From Polaromonas sp. YR568 (lineage in GTDB: Bacteria; Pseudomonadota; Gammaproteobacteria; Burkholderiales; Burkholderiaceae), in NCBI GenBank assembly GCA_945871335.1, contig CAMBWM010000086.1, positions 1-9,057 on the forward strand: a DNA stretch of 9,057 bases, written 5' to 3'. The translations under genes were made by a program, and so were the position numbers. This document shows, piece by piece, positions 6,268-9,057 of this stretch; the stretch's first letter is position 1, and each line of letters starts with the position of its first letter. Under the pieces are notes generated by a model. The model saw only the letters and a list, made by a program, of their open reading frames with translations. It had not been told where the DNA came from and did not search any database.

Positions 6268-7260
6268 ATGCCGCAAACCAGTTTGAAAATTGTCTTCCAC
6301 GGCCAGAACGCCAGCAACTTCCGCCAGGGTTTTGCCGCGCTGGTGGGGCCCGGTCACCACATCGTTGACCTGAGTGACTCTCTGGCGCTGCCGGGCGAGC
6401 GTGAGCACTATGAAACGGCGGACGTGATCGTCGGCATCAAGCTGGACGCGGCCATGCCGCAGCCCAAGGCGGTGCGGCTGTACCACGCGCCGGGAGCAGG
6501 TACGGACGCGATTGACGCTGCTTTGCTGCCGGCGCACAGCGCGTTGTGCAACTGCTTCGGGCATGAGGGCGCGATTGCCGAATACGTGATGACGGCGCTC
6601 TTGATGCGCCATGTGCCGCTGCAAGCGGCTGACGCTGACTTGCGCCAGCAGCGCTGGACTTACTGGGCCGGCCGGCCGACGGCGCTGCGCACCGAGCTGG
6701 GCGCGCAGACCCTGGGCTTGCTGGGTTTTGGCCATATTTCCAAAGCGCTGGCGGCGCGGGCCAAGGCTTTTGGCATGCGCGTGCACGTGGCCAACCGCAG
6801 CGCGGTCAACAGCCCTTTGGTGGACCAAGCCTTCAGCCTCAATGAGTTGAATGCCTTCATGGGTTCGGCCGACGCGGTGGTGGTGAGCCTGCCGCTGACC
6901 GGCAGCACGCAGGGCCTGGTGAATGCCGCCGCGCTGGCGGCCATGAAGCCTGATGCGCTGCTTGTGAATGTGGGCCGCGGCCCGGTGATTGATGAGCAGG
7001 CTTTGTACGAAGCACTGTCAAAGCGGCAGATCGGCGGCGCGATCATTGACACCTGGTACCAGTACCCGAACGCAGACAAGCCCGAATGCGCGCCCTCACG
7101 CTTTGACTTTGCGGCACTGGACAACGTGGTGATGACACCGCACATGTCGGGCTGGACCTCGGGCACCGTTCGCCGGCGCCAGCAAACCATTGCGGACAAC
7201 ATTGCCCGCCTACTGGCCGGCCAGCCGCTGGACAACGTGCTCAAGGCCGCCGGCGTCTAA
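6268..7260 (+). CDS. D-isomer-specific 2-hydroxyacid dehydrogenase family protein, atypical active site
   Basis: 330 residues, usual length for the family (SerA/GhrA/formate dehydrogenase-like fold): split catalytic domain (1 to about 110 and about 290-330) around a Rossmann NAD(P) domain. Visible: YHAPGAGTDAID (about 71-82), NCFGHEGAIAEYVMTALLM, the nucleotide loop GLLGFGHIS (150-158), where the third Gly of GxGxxG is Ser, then VVVSLPLTGSTQGLVN, NVGRGPVIDE with Arg237, and TPHMSGWTSG with His292. Arg and His match the family's catalytic residues. At the usual Glu (D-V-F-x-x-E-P in SerA-type enzymes) the sequence is D261-T-W-Y-Q-Y266-P, so the acid of the His/Glu relay appears to be Tyr; E273 a few residues on could compensate. 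Substrate unknown; reduction of a 2-keto acid or a non-standard reaction are both possible. Only a weak GGA ribosome site precedes it. Probably co-transcribed with the upstream regulator, and 25 bp from the converging LacI-type gene. Confidence 0.9.
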   Translation: MPQTSLKIVFHGQNASNFRQGFAALVGPGHHIVDLSDSLALPGEREHYETADVIVGIKLDAAMPQPKAVRLYHAPGAGTDAIDAALLPAHSALCNCFGHEGAIAEYVMTALLMRHVPLQAADADLRQQRWTYWAGRPTALRTELGAQTLGLLGFGHISKALAARAKAFGMRVHVANRSAVNSPLVDQAFSLNELNAFMGSADAVVVSLPLTGSTQGLVNAAALAAMKPDALLVNVGRGPVIDEQALYEALSKRQIGGAIIDTWYQYPNADKPECAPSRFDFAALDNVVMTPHMSGWTSGTVRRRQQTIADNIARLLAGQPLDNVLKAAGV

Positions 7261-7285
7261 AAACTTTGCGGGCTTGAGTGCTGCG

Positions 7286-8320
7286 CTAAGTGCTGCCGCG
7301 CTGCACCAGCTCAAAGCCCAGGTCGACAAAAGCCGGCGTCTGCATTTCACCGCGCATCAGTGCCAGCAGCATGTTGGCGCCGGCCTCCCCGATTTGCGCG
7401 CGCGGCGTGCGCACCGAGGTCAGCGGCGGCAGCATCTGATCGCTGCCGGTGAGGTCATTGAAGCCGGCAATAGCGACGCGCGCCGGTACGTCGATTTTCA
7501 AACGCAGAGCGGCCAGCAAAGCGCCCTGCGCCAGGTCGTCGTTGCAAAAAAAGATGGCGTCCACCGCCGGGGTCTGGCCCATGATCTGCTCAAACATCAC
7601 GCCGCCCAAGGCCAGCGAAGACGAGGCGGGGTTGAGCCACTCGAGCGTGGGCTCGTAGCAGCCGGCTTCTTGCAGCGCGCTGCGCCAGCCATACAGGCGC
7701 TGCATGACGCGCGGGTCCAACTGCGCACCGGCAAAGGCGATGCGCCGGCGACCCGTGGCCAGCAGGTGGCGGGTCAGCGCGGCGCCGGCTTCGTTTTGGC
7801 GAAACCCCACACAATAGGGCGGGTTGGCCTGGCCGGCCTCGGGTAAGTCCATCAAATGCACGCAAGGCACCTGGCTGCGGGCGATCAGGGCCTGGGTGGC
7901 GGCGTTGTGGTTCAAGCCGGTGATCAGCAAGCCGGCGGGCCTGTGCAGCAATTGCTCGCGCAGCAGTTGCTCTTCCTGGGCTTCGTCGTAATGCGTGACG
8001 CCCACCAGGGCCTGAAAACCACCGGCGCGCAGGGTTTGCTGGGCAGCGTCAAGCAAATCCACAAACAAGTTGTTGGAAAGCTTAGGGATCAGCATGGCCA
8101 CGTGGTTGCTGCGCTGTGAGGCCAGGGCCCGGGCGGCCGGGTCGGGCACATAACCCAGCTTGGCAGAAGCGGCCAGCACACGCTCGACCAGCGCCGGATC
8201 GACCGCTCTTTCACCGCGCAAAGCGCGCGACACTGTGATCGGGCTGACGCCCGCGGCATGGGCCACGTCATTGAGCGTGACGCGGCCGGTGGCGCGATGG
8301 TGTTTGGCTTGCGTTGGCAT
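7286..8320 (-). CDS. LacI/GalR-family transcriptional regulator (GntR-like gluconate/sugar-acid type)
   Basis: 344 residues, full length. The N-terminal HTH is RVTLNDVAHAAGVSPITVSRALRG (about 13-36), the classic LacI motif with recognition helix SPITVSRAL. It is followed by PDPAARALASQRS (about 59-71), the hinge helix whose Leu inserts at a central CpG of the operator. The rest is a periplasmic-binding-protein-like effector domain and dimer core, with VAMLIPKLSNNLF, VGFRQNEAGAALTRHLL, AIFFCNDDLAQGALLAAL (255-272), VAIAGFNDL and LPPLTSVRTP. Many relatives respond to gluconate or other sugar acids; the ligand here is inferred at best. It is divergent from a 2-hydroxyacid dehydrogenase and the shared spacer has two matching palindromes with central CpG, so it probably represses itself and that neighbour. 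The ribosome site is weak (GTGAG just before the ATG at 8320-8318). Confidence 0.95.
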   Translation of the reverse strand: MPTQAKHHRATGRVTLNDVAHAAGVSPITVSRALRGERAVDPALVERVLAASAKLGYVPDPAARALASQRSNHVAMLIPKLSNNLFVDLLDAAQQTLRAGGFQALVGVTHYDEAQEEQLLREQLLHRPAGLLITGLNHNAATQALIARSQVPCVHLMDLPEAGQANPPYCVGFRQNEAGAALTRHLLATGRRRIAFAGAQLDPRVMQRLYGWRSALQEAGCYEPTLEWLNPASSSLALGGVMFEQIMGQTPAVDAIFFCNDDLAQGALLAALRLKIDVPARVAIAGFNDLTGSDQMLPPLTSVRTPRAQIGEAGANMLLALMRGEMQTPAFVDLGFELVQRGST

Positions 8321-8367
8321 GTCTCACAAGGGTAAATACGGGGCGGGAACTGCGGCCCGCCAAGTTA

Positions 8368-8381
8368 GGCTAGCGCTGTCC
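8368..8381. promoter_or_regulatory. Probable LacI-family operator, regulator-proximal
   Basis: GGCTAGCGCTGTCC differs at only two positions from the perfect palindrome at 8490-8503 and keeps the AGCGCT core with the central CpG (8374-8375). It lies 48 bp upstream of the regulator's start codon, a suitable place for autoregulation. Confidence 0.6.
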
Positions 8382-8489
8382 AGAATCTCATCAGTCTAGT
8401 CTTGGTAGTTTGGCTGCCTATTGATGATTTCCCTGTGCTGTAAAAATAAATTGCTTTTTTGATGCCGCTTGATTTTTTCAAGTCACTCA

Positions 8490-8503
8490 GGACAGCGCTG
8501 TCC
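8490..8503. promoter_or_regulatory. Probable LacI-family operator, perfect 14-bp palindrome
   Basis: GGACAGCGCTGTCC is perfectly self-complementary with a central CpG (8496-8497), the usual form of a LacI/GalR operator; GACAGCGCTGTC-like sites are common for this family. It lies 64 bp upstream of the GTG start of the dehydrogenase, downstream of the AT-rich stretch, where a bound repressor would block transcription. Confidence 0.72.
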
Positions 8504-8551
8504 GAGAGTGAGCGGTCAAGGCCCTTGCCCGGCTTGTGACTGCCGCCCTAC

Positions 8552-8557
8552 AAAGGA
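8552..8557 (+). promoter_or_regulatory. Ribosome binding site deciding a GTG start
   Basis: AAAGGA ends 9 nt before GTG at 8567. The next in-frame ATG (8591) has no such site and would remove the first beta-strand residues (TQLDILTM), so GTG is preferred. Confidence 0.6.
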
Positions 8558-8566
8558 ACTTTGCCG

Positions 8567-9057
8567 GTGACCCAACTCGATATTTTGACCATGCCCAAAG
8601 TGCACCCGCTGTACCTCGAAGCATTGAAAGCCGTCTACAAAGTCCACGCCTTCCAGCCCGACGACGCACAGGCCATGGCGGCGCTGGCGCCCAAGATCGT
8701 GGGTCTGGCCGCCGGCGGTGAATCCGTCGTGCCAGGCAGCCTGATCGCTCAACTGCCGCAGCTCAAGGTGTTGTCGGTGTTTGGCGTGGGCTATGACGGC
8801 ATTGACGTGCCGGCCGCTATCCGTCAGGGTGTGTCGGTGACGCACACCCCCGGCGTGCTGACCGATGACGTGGCCGACCTGGCAATGGCTTTGGTGTTGT
8901 CGGTGGCGCGCCAGTTGCCGCAGGCCGACCAGCATGTGCGCCAGGGCCTCTGGCCGCAAGGCGCGATGCCGTTGGGCCGCAAGGTCTCGGGTGCGCGCAT
9001 GGGTATCGTCGGCTTGGGCCGTATCGGCCAGGCGATTGCGCGGCGCGCTGCCGCCTT
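8567..9057 (+). CDS. 2-hydroxyacid dehydrogenase, glyoxylate/hydroxypyruvate or 2-ketogluconate reductase type (3' truncated by window)
   Basis: The first 163 codons are visible, starting at GTG (MTQLDILTMPKVHPLYLEAL). Features: catalytic-domain start; LKVLSVFGVGYDGIDVPAAI (about 65-84); VSVTHTPGVLTDDVADLAMALVL (about 88-111), close to the hydroxypyruvate/hydroxyphenylpyruvate reductase group; and the dinucleotide loop GIVGLGRIGQAIARRAA with intact G149-L-G-R-I-G154. The Arg, Glu and His active-site residues are beyond the window. These enzymes reduce 2-keto acids such as glyoxylate, hydroxypyruvate or 2-ketogluconate with NAD(P)H in the cytoplasm. The divergent GntR-like LacI regulator and its operators make a sugar-acid role (for example 2-ketogluconate to gluconate) plausible, but this is inference. 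Unlike the dehydrogenase homologue at 6268-7260, the loop is canonical; the two are distant paralogues, not a recent duplication. Confidence 0.92.
   Translation, partial: MTQLDILTMPKVHPLYLEALKAVYKVHAFQPDDAQAMAALAPKIVGLAAGGESVVPGSLIAQLPQLKVLSVFGVGYDGIDVPAAIRQGVSVTHTPGVLTDDVADLAMALVLSVARQLPQADQHVRQGLWPQGAMPLGRKVSGARMGIVGLGRIGQAIARRAAA

Larger units (their letters stand above)
8321..8566. promoter_or_regulatory. Divergent control region between the LacI-type regulator and dehydrogenase
   Basis: The 246-bp spacer holds two related palindromes (8368-8381 and 8490-8503), an AT-rich middle (8430-8480, e.g. TAAAAATAAA at 8441-8450) where promoters would be expected, and a short inverted repeat CTTGA-TTTTT-TCAAG at 8468-8482. 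I could not pick a convincing -35/-10 pair in either direction. No small gene is evident. Confidence 0.6.

Noticed and set aside
6223..7244. Minus-strand open frames 6223-6828 and 6660-7244
   Set aside because: They lie wholly opposite the 2-hydroxyacid dehydrogenase homologue, give Arg/His- or Ser/Ala-rich sequence with no domain motif and have no suitable start context.
7190..7846. Plus-strand open frame crossing the end of the dehydrogenase and opposite the LacI-type gene
   Set aside because: It overlaps the end of one confirmed gene out of frame and runs antisense to another; the translation has no recognisable motif.
8468..8482. CTTGA-TTTTT-TCAAG hairpin as a terminator or attenuator upstream of the second dehydrogenase
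   Set aside because: The stem is only 5 bp and A/T-rich, it has no following T-run and no leader peptide is seen. It may instead be part of the promoter.
8516..8959. Minus-strand open frame at the right end
   Set aside because: It is antisense to the second dehydrogenase, whose plus-strand frame has a clear GxGxxG loop and family motifs; the minus-strand product is Gln/His/Gly-rich.

Overview
The window looks like a chromosomal segment from a beta-proteobacterium, most likely Comamonadaceae (Rhodoferax/Polaromonas-like). This is an inference from the GC-rich glmS and dehydrogenase genes, the general look of the encoded proteins and the DUF4214/RTX-type protein; no rRNA or other marker gene is present to confirm it.

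Left part (1-3667), accessory in character: it opens with the last 38 codons of an IS3-family transposase and the probable right end of that element (about position 149). Only 38 bp later starts a 1159-residue, cysteine-free, modular protein. It has a poly-Ala/Pro/Asn head, eight copies of a 48-residue unit separated by Pro-rich linkers, about six copies of a second roughly 30-residue unit centred on FNYAAH, a single RTX-type Gly/Asp calcium-binding segment and a C-terminal DUF4214 module. The layout is that of a type I-secreted, surface-exposed or released protein. No secretion genes are in the window. The second half of this gene is visibly more AT-rich than the housekeeping genes to its right.

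Middle (3736-7260): complete glmS (glucosamine-6-phosphate synthase) lies on the minus strand, converging on the large gene with a 68-bp gap. Across an AT-rich 148-bp spacer, an Lrp/AsnC-family regulator is read in the opposite direction. Its start lacks a Shine-Dalgarno sequence and sits right behind a possible promoter, suggesting a leaderless mRNA. It is followed after 41 bp, probably in one operon, by a D-isomer-specific 2-hydroxyacid dehydrogenase homologue in which the usual catalytic Glu position reads Tyr.

Right part (7286-9057): a LacI/GalR-family regulator on the minus strand is divergent from a second 2-hydroxyacid dehydrogenase (glyoxylate/hydroxypyruvate/2-ketogluconate reductase type), which is cut by the window end. 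The 246-bp spacer between them carries a perfect 14-bp palindrome, GGACAGCGCTGTCC, and a 12/14 copy centred 122 bp away. Both have the central CpG expected of LacI-family operators, so an autoregulated, divergently controlled sugar-acid or hydroxyacid reduction unit is likely.

The item most deserving attention is the repeat-built secreted-type protein next to the IS end. The rest is mostly ordinary metabolism and regulation, with a few unusual details. No RNA genes, CRISPR arrays or convincing terminators were seen.
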